A DNA stretch of 33,430 nt from Pseudomonas sp. TNT3 (GTDB taxonomy: Bacteria > Pseudomonadota > Gammaproteobacteria > Pseudomonadales > Pseudomonadaceae), in assembly GCF_010095445.2 (NCBI RefSeq), contig NZ_WFGV02000062.1, forward strand, positions 1 to 33,430. Direction: 5' to 3'. Of the stretch, positions 23,103 through 30,195 are shown one piece after another; position 1 is the first letter of the stretch, and every line of letters starts with the position of its first letter. Below the pieces are notes generated by a model, which had not been told where the DNA came from, made no database searches, and worked only from the letters and a program-made list of their open reading frames with translations. The position numbers were made by a program, and so were the translations under genes.

Positions 23103-26100
23103 CCGGCCCTCCCGTTTTTCGCCGAAGGCTCTGTGGCACTGCCCTCGCTGAGAAATATCTGCTGCGGCAAGGTGAAGTCCCGTAGCTTGAGCAACGCCAA
23201 CGGTCCGGCGCCCAGTTCGGTGCGCAGGTGCCAGGTCAGGTCCAGTCCATCGGGGGCTTTAAGGCGCAGACGGTAGTGGCTGTCGCTGTCGTTCAGGGGC
23301 GTGACCTGGGCTTGTTCCAGCAGACGGATCAACCCCCAACTGCCCTCGTAATCGGCGAACAGGCGCTCGTTGGCGTGTACGCTGATCCAGGTCAGGCTCG
23401 TGCCCGGATGGTCGCTGAAGCCCGGCCAACTGAAACGCTGCCAGCTTTCCTTCTGATTGAAGTACTGATGTGTTTCGCCGTTCAACGTGAAAGTGGTTTG
23501 CACCACGTCGCGCACGGGTTTGCCCCGCAGTTCGAAGCTCAGGCCCATGCCGCCGTCGGTGTAGAGGACGTCGGCAAGGTGGCTGAGCTGATTGATCGCG
23601 TCCAGGAACTGCGGGTTGAAACGCAGCCCCTGACTGTGCCGGGAATCGGCCACCCAACGACTGCCTTCCTTGCGCAACACACCGCCCAGTTGTTGCTGCA
23701 AAAACTGTTCGATGCGCCCCGAATCGGCGCGGATCATCTGGCCCAGCATTGGCAAGGACACATCGCTGGTGGTGACCGCAAAGGGATAACGACCGGCGAA
23801 GGCGCTGTGCCAGTCACGGACGATCGCACGTTGCCACTGGCTGTTGAGGCTCGCCGCCGAGGGTTGCAAGACCCGTTGCCAGGCCTGTTCCAGTGGCTGC
23901 ACGAACAGCGTCTGACCGACCCCGTCCCACTGCGCACCGAGGCTGGCGGCGACCAGGCTGCCATAGGACTGGGTGTCGGTGAGATCAACGTTCTGCCCCT
24001 GAAACACCGTTTGCGCCAGGGCCTGGGTCATGGCCTGCGGATCGGTTGCGGTGCTCACTTGCTGCAGCTTCAAACGCACCCGCGTCACTCGATTGAGAAA
24101 CGCCTGCAGGCTCAACCGCTCGCTGCTTCCGTCGACCTCTTTGCCGAGCAGCGCCAGCAGCGGCCCGAAGGTTGCGTCCAGCGGGCTGGTTGCGCCAGGC
24201 ATCGACTGCTCGATCTGCGGCACCTTGTCCTGGGCGACCCATTGCTGCGCGGACTTGATCAACGACTCGGCCAACGCCGGCCCCCGGATGCCAGCCTGGC
24301 CCTGAACAGCCAAGGTGTTCATCAGGGCAATCAGCGGCGATTGGCGGACATCGCTCATCAGCGTCAGTTGATCGATCACATCGCCCAGGCTGTCGGCCGG
24401 CTGCCACCGCAGGCTGTTGAGAAAATCCAGCCAGGCGCTGGCGTAATCCTGAAAATAACGTTCGGTCAGGCGCGCCTTGAGCACGTCGGGGGTCAGTTCG
24501 CTGGCAAGGTCGCGGTGGTTGTCGCTGAGCACCCAATCGATTTCCTCACGACGCGCCTCGGCGATGGCGTCGATGGCCTGACGCACCTGCCCTTCCCAGG
24601 CCTGACGGGTAAACACCCCTGGAACACTGGCCCGGCTGGTGAACAGCGCTTGGGCGTCCGTGTCACCGACCATCTGCGGCAGATTCATTTCCGGGTAGTG
24701 ACTGGCGGTTGATTCAAGAACCTTCTGGTACAGGTGAGTCTCGTCGTTGCGTTGGCCCAGCTGTCCGAGCAACACCCGCCGGGCCTGCGCCACCAACGTC
24801 GGATCGGCTTCGATGCGCCAGGCTGGATGCGCGGGCAACTGCTCTGCGTAAAACTGCCACAGGGTCGGGGACAGGCCTCGCCACAGGCCTGGGGAAATTC
24901 CGGAACGCAGGGGTTCGGCGTCGTTGAGGGTTTTCGCCAGGAAAACCGCTTCCGCTTTTTCCGGGCGCGCCATCATCAGGTAGGCCTTGAGTTGGTCGTA
25001 AGCATTACGGGCGCGGTCGGCGCGCTCGGGACTGTCCGGCGGGAGCTTGATCAGCGCGTTGAGCTGGCGCTGCAAATTGGCCGCGGCCGGGTCGCGCAGC
25101 AAGCGATTATTGGCCTCGACATACGCCGGCCATAAGGCCTTGAGCAGGTCTTGATTAGGGTTCAGGCCAAAGCGCTGGTACCACGGCGTACCGTGCTCGG
25201 CGCGGTAATCCAGACGAGCCAGCTCTCGCATCAGTTCATTGAGTGCGAGCAGTTGAACGTCGCCTTGTTCTGACTGCTGTAACGCGGCGAGCGAGCTGTG
25301 TACCTGAGCGATCTGCGCGCGATTGCTGATGAAGGACAGCAGCAGCCCCGCGCCCCACATCAACGCCAGGCCAAGCACCAGCGCATAACCGATTCGCGAG
25401 GCAGGCCAGCCCTGGCGACGAGGGTGGGTCGATGTATCACCCAGCACGCCCTGCCAGGCCGGATCGACGGGCCAATAGTGCTTGCCGGGGTTTTCAGCCT
25501 GGGGCATCGGCAAGCTGAACCACAGCCCGCGCAACGGCACACCACGGGAGAACTCACCCAATAAAGGCGCAAGCGCCTGACGCCAGCGCGGGATGCCCTC
25601 AACCTGCAGATCGCGGGACAGGCGCAGCAGGAAGTCATGGTTCATCTGACTGTGCATCTGCCCCAGGCCTGCACGGCGCAGGGGATCGACCAATGCATCG
25701 AGGCGGGTTTCCAGCTCGATCGAAGTGACGCGTCCTGGCAACAGGCAACCGACGGGTTGGGTCTGGCGGGCGGTCTGTAGCCATGGGGTTTCGCACGCTT
25801 GCCAGAGGTGCAGCGGGAGCTGCCAGCGCACGTCACGAGCCAGGTGTTGCAGATGGCGTATGCCGTTGCCCATGGCGATGGCGTCGGTGGTTTGGCTGGT
25901 GTTCAAGGCCCAGATGACGCCGTCGAGTGCCCGCCAGCGAGTGAGGCTTTGGCATTGTTTTAGGACCCCATTGTCGAGTGGATCCTTCACGCTACCGCCC
26001 CACAGCAGGACGGCGTTTTGGCCTTCGAGCCAGTGGGTTTGGGTGAGGCCGGGGGCAATGGCGGTGATCTGCTCGGGTTCGCCGACGATGAGGAGGATGC

Positions 26101-26434
26101 GAGTTTGGTGGCGCCAGAGGGGGCCGTGGTTTTGGCGTAGGTACTGCTTTACATCGTTTTGTACGGATTTATCCTCATCAGATTCAGCAAATGAAGTTCC
26201 AAACACTTTGTGCACCCGCGAGAAAAACTCCGAGGCACCCAAACTCCGGACGCCCATGGCGCCAAACCCATCCAGAAGCACAATAATTAAACATACGGCC
26301 AACAAGCCGACCATGTATTTAAGTCGCTCAGACTCTTGAGCAACAATGAGTATGGGGTTGTCGATCCAAATAAACATTGCACCGATAACAAACAGGCAAA
26401 GGATCAAAATCCAGACGCTAAATTGCTTCTTCAT
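23099..26434 (-). CDS. tssM: T6SS inner-membrane protein TssM (IcmF-like), degenerate Walker A
   Basis: This 1111-residue protein has two N-terminal TM helices (residues about 7-25 and 40-60) and a third near 345-366 (IGYALVLGLALMWGAGLLLSFI). The large periplasmic part follows, with the IcmF core (HGTPWYQRFGLNPNQDLLKALWPAYVEANNRLL, residues about 415-450). The C-terminal beta domain has RFSWPGFSDHPGTSLTW and GSWGLIRLLEQA. TssM is the long inner-membrane arm of the TssJLM complex. Where many TssM proteins have a P-loop (GxxGxGKT) in the cytoplasmic domain, this one reads LLIVGEPEQI near residue 115, so nucleotide binding there is unlikely. AAGGAT precedes the ATG. The stop overlaps the tssA start. 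It is shorter than many homologues. Confidence 0.95.
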   Translation of the reverse strand: MKKQFSVWILILCLFVIGAMFIWIDNPILIVAQESERLKYMVGLLAVCLIIVLLDGFGAMGVRSLGASEFFSRVHKVFGTSFAESDEDKSVQNDVKQYLRQNHGPLWRHQTRILLIVGEPEQITAIAPGLTQTHWLEGQNAVLLWGGSVKDPLDNGVLKQCQSLTRWRALDGVIWALNTSQTTDAIAMGNGIRHLQHLARDVRWQLPLHLWQACETPWLQTARQTQPVGCLLPGRVTSIELETRLDALVDPLRRAGLGQMHSQMNHDFLLRLSRDLQVEGIPRWRQALAPLLGEFSRGVPLRGLWFSLPMPQAENPGKHYWPVDPAWQGVLGDTSTHPRRQGWPASRIGYALVLGLALMWGAGLLLSFISNRAQIAQVHSSLAALQQSEQGDVQLLALNELMRELARLDYRAEHGTPWYQRFGLNPNQDLLKALWPAYVEANNRLLRDPAAANLQRQLNALIKLPPDSPERADRARNAYDQLKAYLMMARPEKAEAVFLAKTLNDAEPLRSGISPGLWRGLSPTLWQFYAEQLPAHPAWRIEADPTLVAQARRVLLGQLGQRNDETHLYQKVLESTASHYPEMNLPQMVGDTDAQALFTSRASVPGVFTRQAWEGQVRQAIDAIAEARREEIDWVLSDNHRDLASELTPDVLKARLTERYFQDYASAWLDFLNSLRWQPADSLGDVIDQLTLMSDVRQSPLIALMNTLAVQGQAGIRGPALAESLIKSAQQWVAQDKVPQIEQSMPGATSPLDATFGPLLALLGKEVDGSSERLSLQAFLNRVTRVRLKLQQVSTATDPQAMTQALAQTVFQGQNVDLTDTQSYGSLVAASLGAQWDGVGQTLFVQPLEQAWQRVLQPSAASLNSQWQRAIVRDWHSAFAGRYPFAVTTSDVSLPMLGQMIRADSGRIEQFLQQQLGGVLRKEGSRWVADSRHSQGLRFNPQFLDAINQLSHLADVLYTDGGMGLSFELRGKPVRDVVQTTFTLNGETHQYFNQKESWQRFSWPGFSDHPGTSLTWISVHANERLFADYEGSWGLIRLLEQAQVTPLNDSDSHYRLRLKAPDGLDLTWHLRTELGAGPLALLKLRDFTLPQQIFLSEGSATEPSAKNGRAG

Positions 26435-26453
26435 GAAAAATCCTTATTTCCGT

Positions 26454-27650
26454 TTAGCCGGCTGGCCGTACGACACACCAATGCGGCGAGATATCGTTGA
26501 GCATGGCCAACTGAGGCTGACGTTCTGAAGCGGCGTATTCACTGGCGACGATCAGTGCAACATTGCCGACCGCGTAGCCCGGCAATCCAAAGGAGTCATC
26601 CAGGCGATGACATCTTTCGTTATCAAGGGCATGTCCGGCCGCGCACATCGCGATACTTACATCGCCCAGGTGATCGGCAGGGATCTGCGACTGCCAGACA
26701 AAATACGGCTCACCTCCCTCCTGAATCCGGCCCCATAGCAGCACGTCCTTTAATGAGTTCGTGTCATCTGTCATTCCTACAGGACGATGCACCCAAGCCT
26801 GTGGCACCACTCTGTGTTTGGCGCAGAATCCGGGATGCGCCAACAGCACACCAGACACCGACTCCGCCTGTTCCGCGATGGGTTCCTGAAATAAATTGAC
26901 CTCAATCGACAATACAAGCGCAAAGGGTTCAGGCTCATCCAGCCACGCGTCCAGCCAGAGCACGCCATCGGCTTGTGTCGCAAACAACACTTCGTCGAAA
27001 ACCAGATGGTCTCCAGTGCACGAGCGCAACAGCGACAGGATCGCGGCATCGGGCATGATCTGGTTGTGCTTGATGCGTAGGCGACAAGCCGTATGGTTAG
27101 CGAGTTGCTGCAACTCTTCTTGAAGGTCACGCATCAGCCTTGAAAAAAGCGACTCCAGGCGCTGCTTGTATTCTTGCAAGGTGGCGTTCTGTGCAGCCGG
27201 TTTTAACTGACTAAGGCGCAGCGTCGTGACCAGCCGTTTTAGAAAAACCGGCTGTAGCGGCTTACTGCCGTTAAGCAGTGCTTGGGAGAGTTGATGAGTG
27301 CCCGCAGGCGTGCCGTAAGACGTGGCCAACAAGCCAATCGCACGTTGTCCTTGTTTAACCAGCCTCTGCTCCTGATCCGTGTGACTCTCGTTCCAGCTTT
27401 GCGCGAACTGCACTTGCCGCTCATACGCCAATAAACGCAACGCAAAAAGCAGCACCCCCGATAACGATGGAAAAATCAGCACACAACACCAAAACCATAA
27501 CGATTCCCCCCACTGGTCGGTTGGCCATAGCACTGCAACCAGACCGCCGCCCAACAGCGAAATCATCAGGATTACCAGTAGCCACCGGCCTTTTCCTGGC
27601 GGCAAGGGAAGCGCCATCTTCTCGGGCAAGGCCCGATGATCGACCGGCAA
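26454..27650 (-). CDS. T6SS-associated two-TM protein of unknown role, TTG start
   Basis: This 398-residue protein has two TM helices near residues 21-43 (GRWLLVILMISLLGGGLVAVLWP) and 50-76 (SLWFWCCVLIFPSLSGVLLFALRLLAY), leaving a 320-residue soluble part, presumably cytoplasmic. AGGGAGG lies seven bases before a TTG at 27650, with the ribosome site inside the PAAR gene. The first internal ATG (27617) has no comparable site, so I take TTG as the start. No enzyme motif was recognised. It sits one base after the PAAR gene and 19 before tssM, so it almost certainly belongs to the secretion cluster. It could be an accessory membrane-complex or PAAR-loading protein; that is inference from position only. 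Confidence 0.85.
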   Translation of the reverse strand: MPVDHRALPEKMALPLPPGKGRWLLVILMISLLGGGLVAVLWPTDQWGESLWFWCCVLIFPSLSGVLLFALRLLAYERQVQFAQSWNESHTDQEQRLVKQGQRAIGLLATSYGTPAGTHQLSQALLNGSKPLQPVFLKRLVTTLRLSQLKPAAQNATLQEYKQRLESLFSRLMRDLQEELQQLANHTACRLRIKHNQIMPDAAILSLLRSCTGDHLVFDEVLFATQADGVLWLDAWLDEPEPFALVLSIEVNLFQEPIAEQAESVSGVLLAHPGFCAKHRVVPQAWVHRPVGMTDDTNSLKDVLLWGRIQEGGEPYFVWQSQIPADHLGDVSIAMCAAGHALDNERCHRLDDSFGLPGYAVGNVALIVASEYAASERQPQLAMLNDISPHWCVVRPAG

Positions 27651-27651
27651 G

Positions 27652-27915
27652 TTACAGCCTCCCTGCTTGGGGTAGCGATGTGATTAACGTGCATCCGCAC
27701 TCACATCGATGCCCCTGTAAAGCAATTGGACGGCCATTATGTTTAGAGCCCGCGTCGCCCTCGGCGATTTTATTGGCGCCATGCAAAGGTAACGGACAAA
27801 AAACCTCATCGCCTTGACGGGCTACTTCGACGCCCATGAATTTGAGACCGGTGGAACCAGTGACTACAACACCGCCGGATGAGAGTTTGTCGCCGACGCG
27901 GATAACACCTTTCAT
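27652..27915 (-). CDS. PAAR-domain spike tip protein
   Basis: This 87-residue protein starts at the ATG at 27913-27915 with GAGG six bases ahead. It opens MKGVIRVGDKLSSGGVVVTG and continues FMGVEVARQGDEVFCPLPLHG and GRPIALQGHRCECGCTLITS. These short beta turns with Pro/Ala-rich repeats and late Cys/His residues are typical of PAAR proteins, which form the sharp cone on VgrG and bind a metal near the tip. It has no toxin extension. It is separated from the upstream immunity-like gene by 145 bases of A+T-rich DNA and precedes the TTG-started gene by one base. Confidence 0.93.
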   Translation of the reverse strand: MKGVIRVGDKLSSGGVVVTGSTGLKFMGVEVARQGDEVFCPLPLHGANKIAEGDAGSKHNGRPIALQGHRCECGCTLITSLPQAGRL

Positions 27916-28060
27916 GAAGACCTCGCAGTTAGTTGTTATACAAACAAGCACATGAGCAATAAAATTAGTTCTGCTAATTTTTATATCTAAAACAGTTAAA
28001 TACACCTACAAAGTATTGTGGACCACCCACTCCTTCCCCGATCATTTGAACCGACATTAA
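27916..28060. promoter_or_regulatory. A+T-rich gap with hairpin, possible internal promoter for the PAAR-tss genes
   Basis: On the minus strand, TTTATT and TATAAC are spaced 17 bases apart (27963-27935), giving a weak sigma-70-like pair shortly before the PAAR start. An 8-bp perfect hairpin (AAAATTAG 27961-27968, CTAATTTT 27974-27981) lies beside it. Either could matter, but A+T-rich DNA yields such matches by chance. Confidence 0.25.
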
Positions 28061-29101
28061 TCATTTGATTGGCACTGCAGAATTCACTACGCAACGAGCC
28101 GTTTTATTAGTAATGGCTAGAAACTCCCCTCCGCCTTTAAAGAAACTAGCCATATGACCATCTGGATTCCGATAATTGCGGTGTACATTCACACCCGCGC
28201 CCCATCGAGGGTTGGAATAATCGGCACCGCGCAAGACTTTTGCATATTTGTTATTGGAGGCTGGACTTTTGTATTTCGGTTCTTGCGGCCCCTGAGGATC
28301 TTTAATAGGTGAATATTTATAATATTCGGGGTCGTACCAATCTTTCACCCACTCGAAGCCGTTATCAGACATCGCATACAGGCCTAATGGGTTAGGCGGA
28401 AAACGATCTACCGGTAGAGAAGTCAATCCCTCGCTACTCCACCCCATATCCTTTGCATAAGATGCCCGATCCCAATAATCAGAAATGTTTATGCCTCTAG
28501 GGCCATCAAACTCTGTGTACGGGGTATCACCTGTTTTATGAGTGCCGTCATCAGTAGCCACTGCCAAAAATTGTCCGCGACTTCGTGCAGCATATTCCCA
28601 CTGAGCCTCAGTCGGGAGAGTAAACGGTAAACCGCTAATCTTGGCCAACCAACTGCAGTACTTTTCTGCTTCGAACCAGTCCATATGGGCCGGATTTTTA
28701 GGGGGTACACTGAATTTTTTTAGCCTGCTATCCTCGACAACATCCTGCCTAAATTGCAAGTTATTGCCATCTAAGTACTGTCGATATTCTTCGTTGGTAA
28801 CTTTAAACCTGCCAATCGAATAACTGCTCAGTTCAACTTTATGCAAAGGCTTGCTATCCATATCACCATCATGTGGCAGTCCTTGTTTGCCATGCTCAAC
28901 ACCAAAGTCCCCCATCAAAAATTCTCCACCCTCGACAAAGATCAAATCCTTCTTCACTCCGACAATAAAATTACTCAACGCCGAGGCGCTGTTTCTTGAA
29001 ATTTCAGCACTCTCAAAGTTGGCAGCCTGGTCACACCCGACCAATGAGACAATTAGAGAGGCGACCACAAAAAATCTCATGCCATTCTTAGAAAAACTCA
29101 T
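28061..29101 (-). CDS. SUMF1/FGE-fold lipoprotein, probable T6SS immunity protein (copy 1)
   Basis: This 346-residue protein has a lipoprotein signal ending LVGC, Cys23. The residue after the Cys is Asp, which by the usual +2 rule could retain it in the inner membrane, facing the periplasm. From residue 54 it follows the formylglycine-generating-enzyme/SUMF1 fold: FVEGGEFLMGDFG, YSIGRFKVTNEEY, PAHMDWFEAEKYCSWLAKISGLPFTLPTEAQWEYAAR, and DNGFEWVKDWYDPEYY. The final RGGSW and GFR motifs are altered (VLRGADYSN; TARCVVNS), so enzyme activity is doubtful. It lies downstream of the effector gene and a near-identical paralogue. Periplasmic immunity is inferred from lipidation, position and duplication. 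Its ribosome site lies in a fossil of the effector gene end. Base composition is low in G+C. Confidence 0.85.
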   Translation of the reverse strand: MSFSKNGMRFFVVASLIVSLVGCDQAANFESAEISRNSASALSNFIVGVKKDLIFVEGGEFLMGDFGVEHGKQGLPHDGDMDSKPLHKVELSSYSIGRFKVTNEEYRQYLDGNNLQFRQDVVEDSRLKKFSVPPKNPAHMDWFEAEKYCSWLAKISGLPFTLPTEAQWEYAARSRGQFLAVATDDGTHKTGDTPYTEFDGPRGINISDYWDRASYAKDMGWSSEGLTSLPVDRFPPNPLGLYAMSDNGFEWVKDWYDPEYYKYSPIKDPQGPQEPKYKSPASNNKYAKVLRGADYSNPRWGAGVNVHRNYRNPDGHMASFFKGGGEFLAITNKTARCVVNSAVPIK

Positions 29102-29102
29102 A

Positions 29103-29147
29103 TTATACCACCGACTCTTTTTCACACTGGCCGAAGATACAGCGTTG
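29103..29147 (-). pseudogene. Fossil of the effector gene's 3' end
   Basis: On the minus strand these 45 bases read QRCIFGQCEKESVV and a stop. The effector gene at 30196 ends QRCIFGPCEKELVV and a stop. Twelve of 14 residues and 37 of 45 bases agree, and in both places the stop is followed by a single T and then the ATG of a SUMF1 lipoprotein. It begins within ten bases of the stop codon of copy 2. It is therefore a leftover of an older effector end carried with copy 1. Confidence 0.88.
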
Positions 29148-29153
29148 TAGCGA

Positions 29154-30194
29154 TCATTTGACTGTCATTACAGAGTTGACTACGCACCGAGCCGTTTTAT
29201 TAGTAATTACCAACAATACCTTTCCCCCTCTTAAGCGACTAGTCATATGCCCGTCTGGATTGCGGTAACTGCGGTGCACATTCACGCCGGCACCCCATCG
29301 AGGGTTCGCATATTCCGCACCGCGCAAGACCTTTGCATACTTGTTATTGGAGGCTGGACTCTTGTATTTTGGTTCTTGCGGACCTTGAGGGTCTTTGATG
29401 GGTGAATGCTGATAATACTCAGGATCGTACCAATCCTTCACCCACTCGAAGCCATTATCAGACATCGCATACAGGCCAAGTGGGTTGGGTGGAAATCGAT
29501 CCACCGGCAAAGAAGTCAATCCTCCAGTTCTCCAACCCATCTCCTTTGCATAAGATGCCCGATCCCAATAATCAGAAATGTTTATGCCTCGAGGGCCATC
29601 GAACTCGGAATATGGGGTACTACCAGTTTTATAAGTTCCATCATCAGTCGCCACCGCCAAAAATTGCCCACGACTTCGTGCAGCATATTCCCACTGAGCC
29701 TCAGTGGGTAGTGCGAACGGTAAACCGCTAATCCTCGCCAACCAACTGCAGTAATTTTCTGCTTCGAACCAGTCCATATGGGCGGGGTTTTTAGGTGGCA
29801 CACTGAAAATTTTTAACGTGCTGTCCTCGACATCACCATGCCTAGACCGCACATTATTGGCACTTAGGTATAATTGAAATTCTTTATTAGTAACTTTAAA
29901 TCTACCAATCGAATAGCTACTTAGTTCCACCTTATGCAAAGGCTTACTATCACTATCACCATCATAAGGCAATCCTTGCTTGCCATGCTCAACACCAAAG
30001 TCCCCCATCAAAAACTCTCCACCCTCGACGAAGATCAGATCCCTCTTCACTCCGGCAATAAAATCACTTAACGCCGAGACGCTGCTTCTTGAACCTCCAG
30101 CACTCTCAGAGTTGACAGTCTGGTCACACCCAGCCAACGAGACAGTTAGAGAGGCGACCACAAAAAACCTTTTGCTCCCCTTAGAAAAATTCAT
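29154..30194 (-). CDS. SUMF1/FGE-fold lipoprotein, probable T6SS immunity protein (copy 2)
   Basis: This second 346-residue copy is the same length as copy 1, ungapped, and about 83% identical by hand count. It has a signal peptide with lipobox LAGC (Cys23, then Asp). The body has FVEGGEFLMGDFG, PAHMDWFEAENYCSWLARISGLPFALPTEAQWEYA and the same altered C-terminal motifs (VLRGAEYAN; TARCVVNS). Differences cluster in the mature N-terminus, around residues 104-128 and near residues 318-345, as expected if those surfaces set partner specificity. Its ATG comes one base after the effector stop codon, so it is the directly coupled partner of the present effector. Immunity against that effector is inferred; a plain structural or chaperone role is the alternative. 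Confidence 0.87.
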   Translation of the reverse strand: MNFSKGSKRFFVVASLTVSLAGCDQTVNSESAGGSRSSVSALSDFIAGVKRDLIFVEGGEFLMGDFGVEHGKQGLPYDGDSDSKPLHKVELSSYSIGRFKVTNKEFQLYLSANNVRSRHGDVEDSTLKIFSVPPKNPAHMDWFEAENYCSWLARISGLPFALPTEAQWEYAARSRGQFLAVATDDGTYKTGSTPYSEFDGPRGINISDYWDRASYAKEMGWRTGGLTSLPVDRFPPNPLGLYAMSDNGFEWVKDWYDPEYYQHSPIKDPQGPQEPKYKSPASNNKYAKVLRGAEYANPRWGAGVNVHRSYRNPDGHMTSRLRGGKVLLVITNKTARCVVNSVMTVK

Positions 30195-30195
30195 A

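Noticed and set aside
23228..24712. 494-codon open frame antisense to tssM
   Set aside because: Shadow of tssM codon bias; no family signature or ribosome site.
28061..30194. Active sulfatase-activating formylglycine-generating enzymes
   Set aside because: The C-terminal catalytic-region motifs are altered, no sulfatase gene is nearby, and the pair sits in an effector position of a T6SS cluster.
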